Notes under the pieces: model-generated
What the model was told of the DNA's origin: nothing
Seen by the model: only the letters and a program-made list of their open reading frames with translations
Database searches by the model: none
In this document: in pieces, positions 1 through 7,533 of the stretch
How the letters are laid out: each line of letters starts with the position of its first letter
How positions within the stretch are numbered: the stretch's first letter is position 1
DNA from: DASXZH01 sp036502005
GTDB taxonomy: Bacteria > Armatimonadota > Fimbriimonadia > Fimbriimonadales > Fimbriimonadaceae
DNA: 64,000 nucleotides
Assembly: GCA_036502005.1 (NCBI GenBank)
Contig: DASXZH010000094.1
Span: forward strand, 1-64,000
Direction: 5' to 3'
Position numbers and translations under genes: made by a program

Positions 1-85
1 CAACTGCATACCCATCCAAATCGTAAGGCAAAAAGCGCCTCACTGAGTGCCAACCGGAAGCTAGAATCATCGACTTCTTAGTCAT
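1..85 (-). CDS. Partial unknown protein, N-terminal 28 codons only
   Basis: Reading the minus strand from an ATG at 85 gives an open frame of 28 codons that leaves the window at base 1. A second ATG at 70 is an alternative start. The visible residues begin MTKKSMILASGWHSVRRFLP. I do not recognise the protein, and the frame is too short to prove coding, although it is the only open frame at this edge and the next gene points the same way. The stretch from 86 to 198 is intergenic and holds a palindromic repeat. Confidence 0.35.
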   Translation of the reverse strand, partial: MTKKSMILASGWHSVRRFLPYDLDGYAV

Positions 86-121
86 AAAATGAAGACGGTG
101 CACAGGAATTAATAGATGCCT

Positions 122-187
122 TTAAGTTGATGGCTATGCCCCCAACCCCCCTCTCCTCCCAGGGAGCAGGAGAGGGGGACTTTTGGG
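122..187. repeat. Dispersed hairpin repeat, family B, copy 1
   Basis: A C-rich arm and a G-rich arm (CCCCCTCTCCTCCC ... GGGAGCAGGAGAGGGGG) can fold into a hairpin, preceded by TTAAGTTGATGGCTATGCCC. The same lead-in and the same CCC/GGG hairpin design recur near 15.7, 35.3, 45.4-46.0 kb, so this is one copy of a dispersed family. It lies between the partial gene and the 3' end of the flavoprotein gene. Confidence 0.6.
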
Positions 188-198
188 AAGTAATCTGC

Positions 199-1440
199 TC
201 AAAATTCTTTCGCCGCCGAGTCCCCTGCCACGAAGCCAGTGGCGAAGGCGGCCTGCAAGTTATAGCCGCCGACTGGCCCGGCGATATCTAGGATTTCGCC
301 ACAGAGATACAGGTTTGGTACGATTTTGGATTGCATGGTTTGAGGATCGAGTTCGTCCAGGCTGACACCACCGGCCACTACTTCTCCTTTCTCAATGGGC
401 ACATGGCGGGCTTCGCCGAGGGGAAAGGCTTTCAACGTTTCCACCAATCTGTTTCTGGATTTCTTGCTCAATTGACCGACGGGTTCCTTTGGGTCGATTT
501 GGGCTTGCTCCTGAAGGAGGCTTAAAAGGCGTTCCGGCAAGAGCTGCCCAGCCCATGCTGCGATAAGCCGTTTAGGGTTTGCGTTGCAAAAGGCAAGGGC
601 TTCTGCGCCCAAGATTTCAAAGGTTTTGTCCGGGCAGACGTCGGCTTCTAGGGTCACCTTCCCTTCTGGCTTTCTTTCTGCCACGACGCGGCTGATGCCT
701 AGCACGGTCGGCCCGGAAACTCCGTGGTGCGTAAAAAGGAGATCGTCCCGCCATCGGGCGATTTCCTTCCCGTTCTGCCGGGCTTTTAGAACGCAATCTC
801 TCAGGGCAACTCCTGCCCAGCCCTCCGTAGGCTCTGGCGCGGTTACGATTGGCGCAAGCGCTGCTCGGATGGGAACTAACGTGTGCCCAAGCTGGGAAAC
901 CCACGAATAACCGTCGCCAGTCGTTCCCGAACCGGGATACGATGACCCGCCAACGCTGAGAATCACTGCCTCGGCCTCTATTTCTCCTGACTTGGTTGCG
1001 ACTCCCTTTATAGTGTTGCCCTTCGTTAGCAAACCAGTAACAGGCTCGTTTAAACGAACTTTAACGTCTGCTTCCTTGAGGTATTCACCTAAAAGCGCCA
1101 CAACGTCCTTGGCGTTGCCATGGGTTGGAAAGACCCGGCCATCCTCGCGGGTGTAGACCTCTAGCCCCTTCTCGCGAAGCATGTCCAAAATGTGCTGGTT
1201 GGTAAATCGGTAACAGGCGGGCCTTATAAATCTAGCTTCGTTCGGGCGAAAAGCTTTGAGCACTTCTTCGATTGGGCCGTCGTGGGTGATGTTGCATTTT
1301 CCCCCTCCCGAGATGAGAATCTTAATGCCGATGCGATTGTTCTTTTCAAGCAGAATCACTTCCGCGCCGAGGGCTGCGGCCCGCCAAGCGGCGATAATGC
1401 CTGCCGCGCCCGCCCCAACCACCACTATTCGCCCTGGCAT
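199..1440 (-). CDS. BaiN/HI0933-family FAD-dependent flavoprotein
   Basis: Predicted soluble flavoprotein of 413 aa in the HI0933/YhiN/BaiN family (NAD(P)/FAD-dependent oxidoreductase; physiological substrate unknown in most members). It opens with a Rossmann FAD fingerprint, VVVGAGAAGIIAA, at about residues 5-17, followed by LLEKN at the end of the second strand. The family signature ISGGGKCNITH is near residue 40 and the C-terminal FAD motif CGEILDIAGPVGGYNLQAA is near residue 385. An in-frame upstream extension exists to 1731, but it overlaps the divergent aminotransferase gene. The ATG at 1440 places the FAD motif at the usual distance from the N-terminus. Length is typical of the family. 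It is divergent from the next gene with about 76 bp between starts, so the two may share a promoter region. Confidence 0.85.
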   Translation of the reverse strand: MPGRIVVVGAGAAGIIAAWRAAALGAEVILLEKNNRIGIKILISGGGKCNITHDGPIEEVLKAFRPNEARFIRPACYRFTNQHILDMLREKGLEVYTREDGRVFPTHGNAKDVVALLGEYLKEADVKVRLNEPVTGLLTKGNTIKGVATKSGEIEAEAVILSVGGSSYPGSGTTGDGYSWVSQLGHTLVPIRAALAPIVTAPEPTEGWAGVALRDCVLKARQNGKEIARWRDDLLFTHHGVSGPTVLGISRVVAERKPEGKVTLEADVCPDKTFEILGAEALAFCNANPKRLIAAWAGQLLPERLLSLLQEQAQIDPKEPVGQLSKKSRNRLVETLKAFPLGEARHVPIEKGEVVAGGVSLDELDPQTMQSKIVPNLYLCGEILDIAGPVGGYNLQAAFATGFVAGDSAAKEF

Positions 1441-1516
1441 CGCGTGCAATTTACCGGTTGCGGTTCTAAAATAAACGGTGCCCGTTTTTAGCTCCATCGT
1501 AAACAACCTTCCCTTC

Positions 1517-2569
1517 ATGGTGCCTTTCATGGCCCCGGAGGCGTTAGAAAGGCTGCTGGGCAGGCCCATGGAGCTGCGGTTGGGCGCCAACGAAAGCAAC
1601 TTTGGAGTTTCGCCCTTCGCGGCAGAAGAGATGGTGAAGGCCATGGAAAAGATCGGCTGGTACTGCGATCCGGAGTGCTTCGAACTTCGAGAAGAGCTTG
1701 CCTTCCTCCACGGGGTTACGAGGGAGAACATTGTGGTTGGCAGCGGTCTGGATGATGTTCTTAGCCTATGCGCGAGGTGCTTTTTGGACCCAGGTGACCA
1801 CGCGGTGAACTCGCTAGGCGGCTATCCGACCTTTAATTACGGAGTTCAGGGCGCGGGCGGGGTTTTGGATCTAGTTCCCTACAAAAACGACCGCACAGAC
1901 CTACTCGGGCTTTGCGAAGTCGCGCGATCTGTTGGGGCGAAGCTTCTATTTGTCGCCAATCCAGATAATCCCAGCGGAACGTGGCATAGCGCTGCTGCGA
2001 TTGCGGAACTAATAGAAAACCTACCGCCAGAGTGCATTTTGCTTTTAGATGAAGCCTATTCTGACTTCGCGCCACCGGAAGCCATCCCGCAAATAAACGT
2101 AGCAGATGAACGCGTAATCAGGCTTCGCACATTTTCCAAAGCGCATGGTATGGCTGGAGCTCGCGTGGGCTATGCCATCGCCTCCGCCGAGATCATCGCT
2201 TCCTTTAACAAGATACGAATGCATTTTGGGGTCAATCTGGTGGGGCAAACGGGCGCTTTGGCCTCTTTAAGAGACCCCGGATTTATTCTTGGTGTGATCA
2301 ATGAGGTCGAACGAGGTAGGACTGAGTATCACATGCTAGCAGCGTCCCACGGCCTCGAAACCCTGCCATCAGCTACAAACTTTGTCGCCATCGATATGGG
2401 CAGTTTTGAAAAGGCTAAAGCCACTTTGGATGCCATGCTGAAGCGGGGCGTGTTCATTAGAATGCCGGGCGCAGCGCCACTCAACCGGTGCATTAGGGTA
2501 ACTGTTGGCACAGAATCTGAAAGGAAGCGATTCGGCGAAGAGTTCGCAACCGTCCTATTAACATCGTAA
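1517..2569 (+). CDS. HisC-like PLP-dependent aminotransferase
   Basis: Class I/II fold aminotransferase, 350 aa from ATG 1517; a GTG at 1478 would add 13 residues. The closest family by eye is histidinol-phosphate/aromatic aminotransferase. The N-terminal LGANESNFGVSP resembles the HisC substrate motif, NPDNPSG binds the PLP phosphate/ring region, LLLDEAYSDF carries the PLP-interacting Asp and Tyr, and FSKAHGMAGARVGY contains the Schiff-base Lys at about residue 215. No other his gene is nearby, so the in vivo substrate (histidinol phosphate, aromatic or another amino acid) is open. Neither start has a strong Shine-Dalgarno sequence. Confidence 0.8.
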   Translation: MVPFMAPEALERLLGRPMELRLGANESNFGVSPFAAEEMVKAMEKIGWYCDPECFELREELAFLHGVTRENIVVGSGLDDVLSLCARCFLDPGDHAVNSLGGYPTFNYGVQGAGGVLDLVPYKNDRTDLLGLCEVARSVGAKLLFVANPDNPSGTWHSAAAIAELIENLPPECILLLDEAYSDFAPPEAIPQINVADERVIRLRTFSKAHGMAGARVGYAIASAEIIASFNKIRMHFGVNLVGQTGALASLRDPGFILGVINEVERGRTEYHMLAASHGLETLPSATNFVAIDMGSFEKAKATLDAMLKRGVFIRMPGAAPLNRCIRVTVGTESERKRFGEEFATVLLTS

Positions 2570-2584
2570 AAAGTTTCGGAGAAT

Positions 2585-2604
2585 GCGTTGTGCGTTTTGC
2601 GTTG
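2585..2604 (+). repeat. 20-bp repeat shared with 63389-63408
   Basis: The sequence GCGTTGTGCGTTTTGCGTTG occurs here and again, identically, at 63389-63408. The second copy lies in a non-coding palindromic region. Its presence here argues that the translation start of the following metalloprotease is downstream of it (ATG 2617) rather than at the GTG at 2590. Confidence 0.7.
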
Positions 2605-2616
2605 TGCGTTTCCAAC

Positions 2617-3213
2617 ATGTGTTCGCGAAATATCGGCCCTTACCCCCGCCTTTCGACATATCTTTCAGCGCTTCTGGTTTGTACGACATTTGGCTGTGGA
2701 CACGCTAAATCGCATCTTGAGAAACAAGTTCTCAACCTGACGCTGCAGCCGCTGGGAAAGGTTAGCAAGGCAAATATCCAGCAGGTGGGGACTACTCTGA
2801 ATCGAACTTTCAATGTGCGTTTAAGCATTGAAAAGCCCATCCCCTTTCCAAAACAAGACTGGTATGCGCCCCGTAAAAGATGGCTTGCCGATCCAATCGT
2901 TGCAACCCCAACGAAGGAAAGAACTCTTTATTTAGCCAGTGTGGATATTTCGCGCCCAGCCCACGGTCAAGCCAACTTCGGCGTTCTTGGGTGCGCGAAC
3001 GGCAACGCGATTGTTTCCACCTTCCGAATGAAAGGCAACAAGGACCTGCTAGACAAGATCGCCATTCATGAAATAGGGCACACTTTTGGTTTGCCTCATT
3101 GCCCGAACAAAGGCTGCATCATGCAAGATCTCGTCGGGCACGCTTCGACCTTGGACGGATCCACCACCTTTTGCCCGAGTTGCAGGGCGAAAATCGGGCA
3201 ATGGCTAAAGTGA
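2617..3213 (+). CDS. Archaemetzincin-like zinc metalloprotease
   Basis: Putative exported or lipid-anchored zinc protease, 198 aa. The C-terminal part carries HEIGHTFGLPHC, followed by four residues and a Cys, then Ile-Met, then about 16 residues and CPSC. This matches the archaemetzincin signature (HExxHxxGxxHC, x4, CxM, about x17, CxxC), in which the three His bind catalytic zinc and the four Cys a structural zinc. The N-terminus (RLSTYLSALLVCTTFGC) is hydrophobic and ends in a Cys, which suggests a signal peptide or imperfect lipobox. ATG 2617 is preferred over GTG 2590, which lies in a repeated sequence. Archaemetzincins are mostly archaeal and eukaryotic with scattered bacterial members. 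Substrates are unknown. Confidence 0.8.
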   Translation: MCSRNIGPYPRLSTYLSALLVCTTFGCGHAKSHLEKQVLNLTLQPLGKVSKANIQQVGTTLNRTFNVRLSIEKPIPFPKQDWYAPRKRWLADPIVATPTKERTLYLASVDISRPAHGQANFGVLGCANGNAIVSTFRMKGNKDLLDKIAIHEIGHTFGLPHCPNKGCIMQDLVGHASTLDGSTTFCPSCRAKIGQWLK

Positions 3214-3356
3214 GGCTTATTTGCTTGCCTGGATCTGGGTGATTTTGGCATCTAAACCGCAGCCGAGATCCCTCACACGAAGTTCGGAATGACAACACGC
3301 GAGTTCGGCATGACAGGCGCGCACTCCATATTCCGGCGTAAGGTAAAATGAAATTT

Positions 3357-3410
3357 GCTGAGGAGCGCTGCAGTTCCATGGGGACCAGGCTCAGCATACT
3401 AACGGCGCTC
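3357..3410 (+). promoter_or_regulatory. SAH riboswitch aptamer upstream of ahcY
   Basis: The leader contains GAGGAGCGCTGC followed by CCAGGCTCAGC, the conserved core of the S-adenosylhomocysteine riboswitch. Pairings seen: P1 GAGCGC (3363-3368) with GCGCTC (3405-3410); P2 GTTCC with GGGAC around 3373-3385; pseudoknot GCTGAG (3357-3362) with CTCAGC (3390-3395). It lies about 55 bp upstream of the SAH hydrolase gene, the usual target. P1's 3' strand overlaps the terminator stem just downstream. A TAAAAT box at 3344-3349 may be the -10 element but has no convincing -35 partner. Confidence 0.9.
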
Positions 3411-3441
3411 GTGAGTTTATAAGGCTTACGAGCGTTTTTTT
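3406..3441 (+). terminator. Intrinsic terminator of the SAH riboswitch expression platform
   Basis: CGCTCGTGAG (3406-3415) pairs with CTTACGAGCG (3425-3434) across a 9-nt loop and is followed by seven T. Bases 3406-3410 are also needed for aptamer stem P1, so aptamer and terminator are mutually exclusive. Inference: SAH binding stabilises P1, prevents termination and turns ahcY on. Confidence 0.85.
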
Positions 3442-3465
3442 GCGTTCGGATGCCCAGGAAATCAA

Positions 3466-4884
3466 ATGAACACAGCAGAAAATCCAATCAAGACTGATTT
3501 TGAAGTCGCCGATCTCAGCCTGGCAAAATGGGGCCATCAAGAGATCGCCATTGCCGAAACCGAAATGCCCGGCCTTATGGCCATCCGTGACGAATATGCA
3601 GCCGCAAAGCCATTAAAGGGCGCTCGCATTGCCGGTTCGCTTCACATGACCATCCAGACGGCGGTTCTCATCGAGACCCTCGTTGCTCTCGGCGCGGAAG
3701 TGCGCTGGGCAAGCTGCAACATCTACAGCACCCAGGACCACGCAGCGGCGGCCATAGCCGATAACGGAACCCCCGTTTTTGCTACCAAGGGCGAGAGCCT
3801 GGAAGCCTATTGGGATTACACCCACCGAATCATGGAGTGGCACGATGGCGGCACGCCCAACCTCATCCTGGATGATGGCGGCGATGCAACCCTTCTCGTT
3901 CTTTTGGGAAGCCAAGCCGAGGAGAATCTCTCGGTTTTGGATAACCCCACGAGCGAGGAAGAGCGGGTTCTGTTCGCTTCCATTCGCAAGACTTTGGAGA
4001 CCAAGCCTAAGTTCTACAGCCGCATTAAGGAGAACCTGAAGGGCGTTAGCGAGGAAACCACCACCGGTGTTCACCGCCTTTATTCTTTGCAGAAAGAAGG
4101 CAAGCTCCCCTTCCCTTGCTTCAACGTGAACGACTCCGTTACGAAGTCCAAGTTTGACAACCTTTATGGCTGCCGCGAGAGTTTGGTAGACGGCATCAAG
4201 CGCGCCACCGACGTTATGATCGCGGGCAAGATCGCGGTCGTCTGCGGCTACGGCGATGTTGGCAAAGGCTGCGCGTCCGCTCTTAGCGCTCTCCGCGCCC
4301 AGGTTTGGGTAACGGAAATCGATCCTATCTGCGCCCTGCAGGCTTCGATGGAAGGCTTCAAAGTCGTGACCATGGAATATGCCGCCGACAAGGCCGACAT
4401 CTTTGTCACCGCGACCGGCAACTTCCATGTCATCAACTACGATCACCTGAAAAAGATGAAGAACCAGGCTATCGTCTGCAACATCGGCCACTTCGATAGC
4501 GAAATCGATGTCGCTTCCATGGAAGAGAAATGCACCTGGGAGGAGATCAAGCCCCAGGTAGACCACGTCATTTTTGGCGACGGCAAGCGGATTATTCTCT
4601 TGGCTAAGGGCCGCTTGGTGAACCTCGGCTGCGGCACGGGCCACCCTTCTTTCGTGATGAGTTCCAGCTTCTCGAACCAGGTTTTGGCCCAGATGGAACT
4701 GCACGCCAATGGCGCTAACTACGCTCCTGGTGTATACGTTTTGCCCAAAAACTTAGACGAAAAGGTGGCGAGTCTTCAGCTTAAGAAGCTTGATGCGGAG
4801 CTGACCAAGCTCTCGCCCGAGCAAGCGAAGTATATCGGTGTGGACGTAAACGGTCCATACAAGCCCGAAATGTATCGATATTGA
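3466..4884 (+). CDS. ahcY: S-adenosylhomocysteine hydrolase (adenosylhomocysteinase)
   Basis: Cytosolic NAD-dependent enzyme that reversibly cleaves S-adenosylhomocysteine to adenosine and homocysteine, relieving inhibition of SAM-dependent methyltransferases. The 472-aa protein is full length. Visible features: the substrate-domain segment GSLHMTIQTAVLIETL near residue 57, IYSTQDHAAAA, the NAD-binding GYGDVGKGCASAL near residue 263, and the conserved C-terminal PYKPEMYRY, whose Lys and Tyr complete the neighbouring subunit's NAD site. ATG 3466 has AGGA seven bases upstream. Transcription is probably controlled by the SAH riboswitch just upstream. A 250-bp near-perfect palindrome follows the stop codon. 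Confidence 0.97.
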   Translation: MNTAENPIKTDFEVADLSLAKWGHQEIAIAETEMPGLMAIRDEYAAAKPLKGARIAGSLHMTIQTAVLIETLVALGAEVRWASCNIYSTQDHAAAAIADNGTPVFATKGESLEAYWDYTHRIMEWHDGGTPNLILDDGGDATLLVLLGSQAEENLSVLDNPTSEEERVLFASIRKTLETKPKFYSRIKENLKGVSEETTTGVHRLYSLQKEGKLPFPCFNVNDSVTKSKFDNLYGCRESLVDGIKRATDVMIAGKIAVVCGYGDVGKGCASALSALRAQVWVTEIDPICALQASMEGFKVVTMEYAADKADIFVTATGNFHVINYDHLKKMKNQAIVCNIGHFDSEIDVASMEEKCTWEEIKPQVDHVIFGDGKRIILLAKGRLVNLGCGTGHPSFVMSSSFSNQVLAQMELHANGANYAPGVYVLPKNLDEKVASLQLKKLDAELTKLSPEQAKYIGVDVNGPYKPEMYRY

Positions 4885-4892
4885 TTCTCCCA

Positions 4893-5145
4893 GGTCCAAC
4901 GGACCGAAGCAAGATAGCCCAGCCAAAGCGACTCCGGTCGCGCAGGGCTGGGTTATCTGCAGCGAACCTTTTAAGGTCTGAAGGACCGAGACATGTTGGG
5001 GGTCTTTTGCTGCGCGGGTGATTGTTTTGCGTACCTTGGGCATGTGTCGGTCCTTCAGACCTCGGAGATTTCGTTCGGCCCAAAACCCAGCCCTGCGCGA
5101 CCAGAGTCGCTTTAACTGGGCTATCCTGCTTTGGTCCTTTGGACC
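4893..5145. repeat. Large inverted repeat (about 103-bp arms) downstream of ahcY
   Basis: The left arm 4893-4995 and right arm 5041-5145 are reverse complements with scattered mismatches, separated by a 45-bp loop. Within each arm there are smaller nested hairpins, for example GGTCCAACGGACC and CCCAGCC ... GGGCTGGG. The layout resembles a doublet of REP-type palindromes. It starts 8 bp after the ahcY stop and could act as a strong transcript-end structure. No open reading frame here looks coding. Confidence 0.85.
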
Positions 5146-5152
5146 GTCGGAA

Positions 5153-5261
5153 GCCTGAGTCAGGCAGCTTGCTGCCGCGCGCGCGTCCCACCCGTAGCAA
5201 AGCGTAAATCGATCAATCTGTGCTTCGTCACAAATGACATGGGCTTGATTCATCGATTTAC
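5153..5261. repeat. Further small palindromes in the ahcY-CDF gap
   Basis: Three short palindromes follow the large one: GCCTGAGTCAGGC (5153-5165), GGCAGCTTGCTGCC (5163-5176), and a pair of 15-bp arms with one mismatch, 5204-5218 against 5247-5261, built around ATCGAT. The remainder of the gene-free stretch to 5412 has no recognisable feature. As the CDF gene ends at 5413 on the opposite strand, this is a convergent intergenic region. Confidence 0.6.
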
Positions 5262-5412
5262 TCTATTGGGCTTGCTTCTCACTTTCCAGGGCTCCGCTCG
5301 TTCGACTACGTCGAACTTCGCTTCACCCTTCGCTAAAATATCCTGACCCTTCTTCGGGCCGACGGAGCTTAAGATCGGCTGCCTCGAACTTCGACTTGCA
5401 CTTCGCGCTGGC

Positions 5413-6333
5413 CTAGCCGCTTGCCCTAACCTTCCCCTCATCGAACGGATCGACGTGGATGACCACCTCAGCCGGGGCCATATCCTCCATTATCCGCTTC
5501 TCCAACTCATCCGCTACCTGGTGCGCGTCTACAACGGTCCATTCTCGTGGCAAAACGATATGCAAATCGATATTGCGAACGCTGCCGGAACGGCGCGTTC
5601 GCAAACGATGATAACTCAGCAGCCGCTTGTCAGAATCCAAAATCGCACAGATGCGCGCGATCTCCTCTTCGGGCAAACGATGGTCGAGCAACTCCTGAAA
5701 AGCCGTCGTGCAGAGGCGAATGGCCCCGTAGGACATCCACAGTGCCAACCCAATGGCAATCACCGGATCGACAGCGGGCTGGCCCGTAATCTTGGTGATC
5801 GATAAACCGGCGAACACTCCCAAGCTCGTAATGAAGTCGATCCGAAGATGGTTCGCGTTCACGGTCAAGGCCGGCGACGAAGTTTTCTTGGCCACAGAAA
5901 GAACGTACAAGCTGGTCCCCAAGGCAGCCAGAGAGCAGAAGAAGGTGGCGCCAAGGCCAAAAGAAAGCCGTGGAATGCCAAGCTCGTGGCCGTTCATAAG
6001 CCTTTTCACGGCTTCAACAGCGATCAGGATCACGGCGGCAAGGACCATGATTCCTTCGCCGAAGCCGGTCAAACTTTCGATCTTCCCGTGCCCAAAAGGG
6101 TGGTCTTCGTCGGGTGGCGCGGCCGCAACCCGCACGCTCACAAAAGTCAGAGAAGAGGCAATGAGATCGGTAAAGGAGTGAACAGCGTCGGAGAGCAGGC
6201 TAACCGAACCCGTAACCAGCGCGGCAACAAGCTTCAAAAGGGAAACAAGAACGTTGAAGGCAACGGATGCCGCAGCCGCGTGACGCTTATCGCGCGACAG
6301 CTCCGCCGTTTCCGCCCCACGTTCACGCAGCAC
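5413..6333 (-). CDS. Cation diffusion facilitator (CDF) family transporter
   Basis: Inner-membrane divalent metal/proton antiporter of the CDF family, 306 aa. After a charged N-terminus come about six membrane segments. LLSDAVHSFTDL in TM2 (about residues 47-58) carries the metal-site Asp/His/Asp pattern, and DHPFGHGKIE follows in the first loop. The cytosolic C-terminal ferredoxin-like domain starts near residue 215 and includes RLRTRRSGSVRNIDLHIVL. There is no His-rich loop, unlike the second CDF gene at 34.4 kb. Metal specificity (Zn, Fe or Mn) cannot be read from the sequence. It ends convergently towards ahcY. Confidence 0.88.
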   Translation of the reverse strand: MLRERGAETAELSRDKRHAAAASVAFNVLVSLLKLVAALVTGSVSLLSDAVHSFTDLIASSLTFVSVRVAAAPPDEDHPFGHGKIESLTGFGEGIMVLAAVILIAVEAVKRLMNGHELGIPRLSFGLGATFFCSLAALGTSLYVLSVAKKTSSPALTVNANHLRIDFITSLGVFAGLSITKITGQPAVDPVIAIGLALWMSYGAIRLCTTAFQELLDHRLPEEEIARICAILDSDKRLLSYHRLRTRRSGSVRNIDLHIVLPREWTVVDAHQVADELEKRIMEDMAPAEVVIHVDPFDEGKVRASG

Positions 6334-6348
6334 TTCTAATTGTAGACG

Positions 6349-7533
6349 CTAGGCCGCCTTTAATAGCGCGGGCGGAAGCAGCTTTAGGCTCAACTCGTTC
6401 TCGGTCTTGTTGCAAAGCACCACTGCTCGCTCAATCGTGTTTTCTAACTCGCGCACGTTGCCAGGCCAGGCGTAGCCTTCTAGCACCTTAAGCGCCTCCA
6501 GCGAAAGTTGCAAGATGGGCCGATCGTTGAACGAACAATACTTCTGAAGGAAGAACTCGGCCAAGGGAGCAATATCCTTGATCCGCTCGCGCAACGGCGG
6601 AATGTGTAACTCTATAACTTGTAGCCTATACAAAAGGTCGAGTCGGAAGATGCCTTCATCGACCGCTTCTCGTAAATCCCTGTTAGTGGCCGTAACCAAC
6701 CGGACGTCAACTTTGGTTGGCCTGCTTGCGCCCAGTCTTTCGAACTCTCTTTCCTGCAAAACGCGCAATAGCTTAACTTGGATCAACATCGGGATCTCGC
6801 CGATTTCATCGAGGAAAAGAGTTCCATCGTGAGCCAGTTCAAAGCGCCCCAGCTTGGAATTCTGGGCTCCCGTGAATGCGCCTTTCTCATAGCCAAAGAG
6901 CTCGCTTTCCAGCAGTGATTCAGGCAAGGCCGCGCAAGAAACGGCGACAAAGGATTGGTCGCTTCGAGGCGAAGCCTCGTGAATGAACTTTGCCACCACT
7001 TCCTTTCCAACTCCGCTTTCGCCGGTGATCAAAACAGTAGCGCGGGAATCAGCGACCTGCTTGGCCATATCGTAAACTTGCTTCATCTCATCCGATTCGG
7101 CAATGAACTTGCTGGTGGGCGCAGCAGCTTTTTTGCCAGCTCTCGCGGCTGGCTTCGCCGAAGTTCCATCGGCAAGGGAGTTGGCAACCACCTTCTTTAG
7201 CAGCTCAAGGTCAAAAGGCTTGGTTACATATTCAAAAGCGCCATCCCGAATCGCCTGAACGGCCTGAGGGATGGTGCCAAAAGCGGTAATTATGACGACC
7301 GGAATCGCCGGATTAAACGCTTTGATATCCCTTAGCAACTCGTACCCAGTTCGGCCCGGCATGGTCACATCGGTGATCACGCAATCAGGAGCCTCTTTGG
7401 TCACCATTGAAAGCGCCTGGTCGGCGTCTTCAGCGGTCACCGCCGTGTATCCCACCTTTTCAAAGGCGACCTGGAGAATGCGACGAATGCTTGGTTCGTC
7501 GTCAACAATGAGAATGCGTGCTTTGTTTTTCAT
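6349..7533 (-). CDS. NtrC-type sigma-54 activator lacking a DNA-binding domain
   Basis: Response regulator of 394 aa. Receiver domain at 1-120 with acidic pocket DDEP and phosphoacceptor D55 in VITDVTMPG. Linker, then AAA+ sigma-54 interaction domain with Walker A GESGVGKE, the sigma-54 contact loop GAFTGA, and Walker B FLDEIGEIP. It ends about 20 residues after the conserved WPGNVRELENTIERAVVL segment, so the Fis-type helix-turn-helix found at the C-terminus of most NtrC proteins is absent. A further upstream start would extend into the kinase gene; ATG 7533 overlaps the kinase stop as ATGA, showing translational coupling. It probably activates transcription from solution, as FlgR-type regulators do. 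Confidence 0.9.
   Translation of the reverse strand: MKNKARILIVDDEPSIRRILQVAFEKVGYTAVTAEDADQALSMVTKEAPDCVITDVTMPGRTGYELLRDIKAFNPAIPVVIITAFGTIPQAVQAIRDGAFEYVTKPFDLELLKKVVANSLADGTSAKPAARAGKKAAAPTSKFIAESDEMKQVYDMAKQVADSRATVLITGESGVGKEVVAKFIHEASPRSDQSFVAVSCAALPESLLESELFGYEKGAFTGAQNSKLGRFELAHDGTLFLDEIGEIPMLIQVKLLRVLQEREFERLGASRPTKVDVRLVTATNRDLREAVDEGIFRLDLLYRLQVIELHIPPLRERIKDIAPLAEFFLQKYCSFNDRPILQLSLEALKVLEGYAWPGNVRELENTIERAVVLCNKTENELSLKLLPPALLKAA

Noticed and set aside
1441..1731. N-terminal extension of the BaiN-like flavoprotein
   Set aside because: Overlaps the divergent aminotransferase start and would put 97 residues before the FAD motif.
3613..4704. 363-codon open frame antisense to ahcY
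   Set aside because: It mirrors the codon pattern of a certain gene and has no domain or start signal; a GC-skew shadow.
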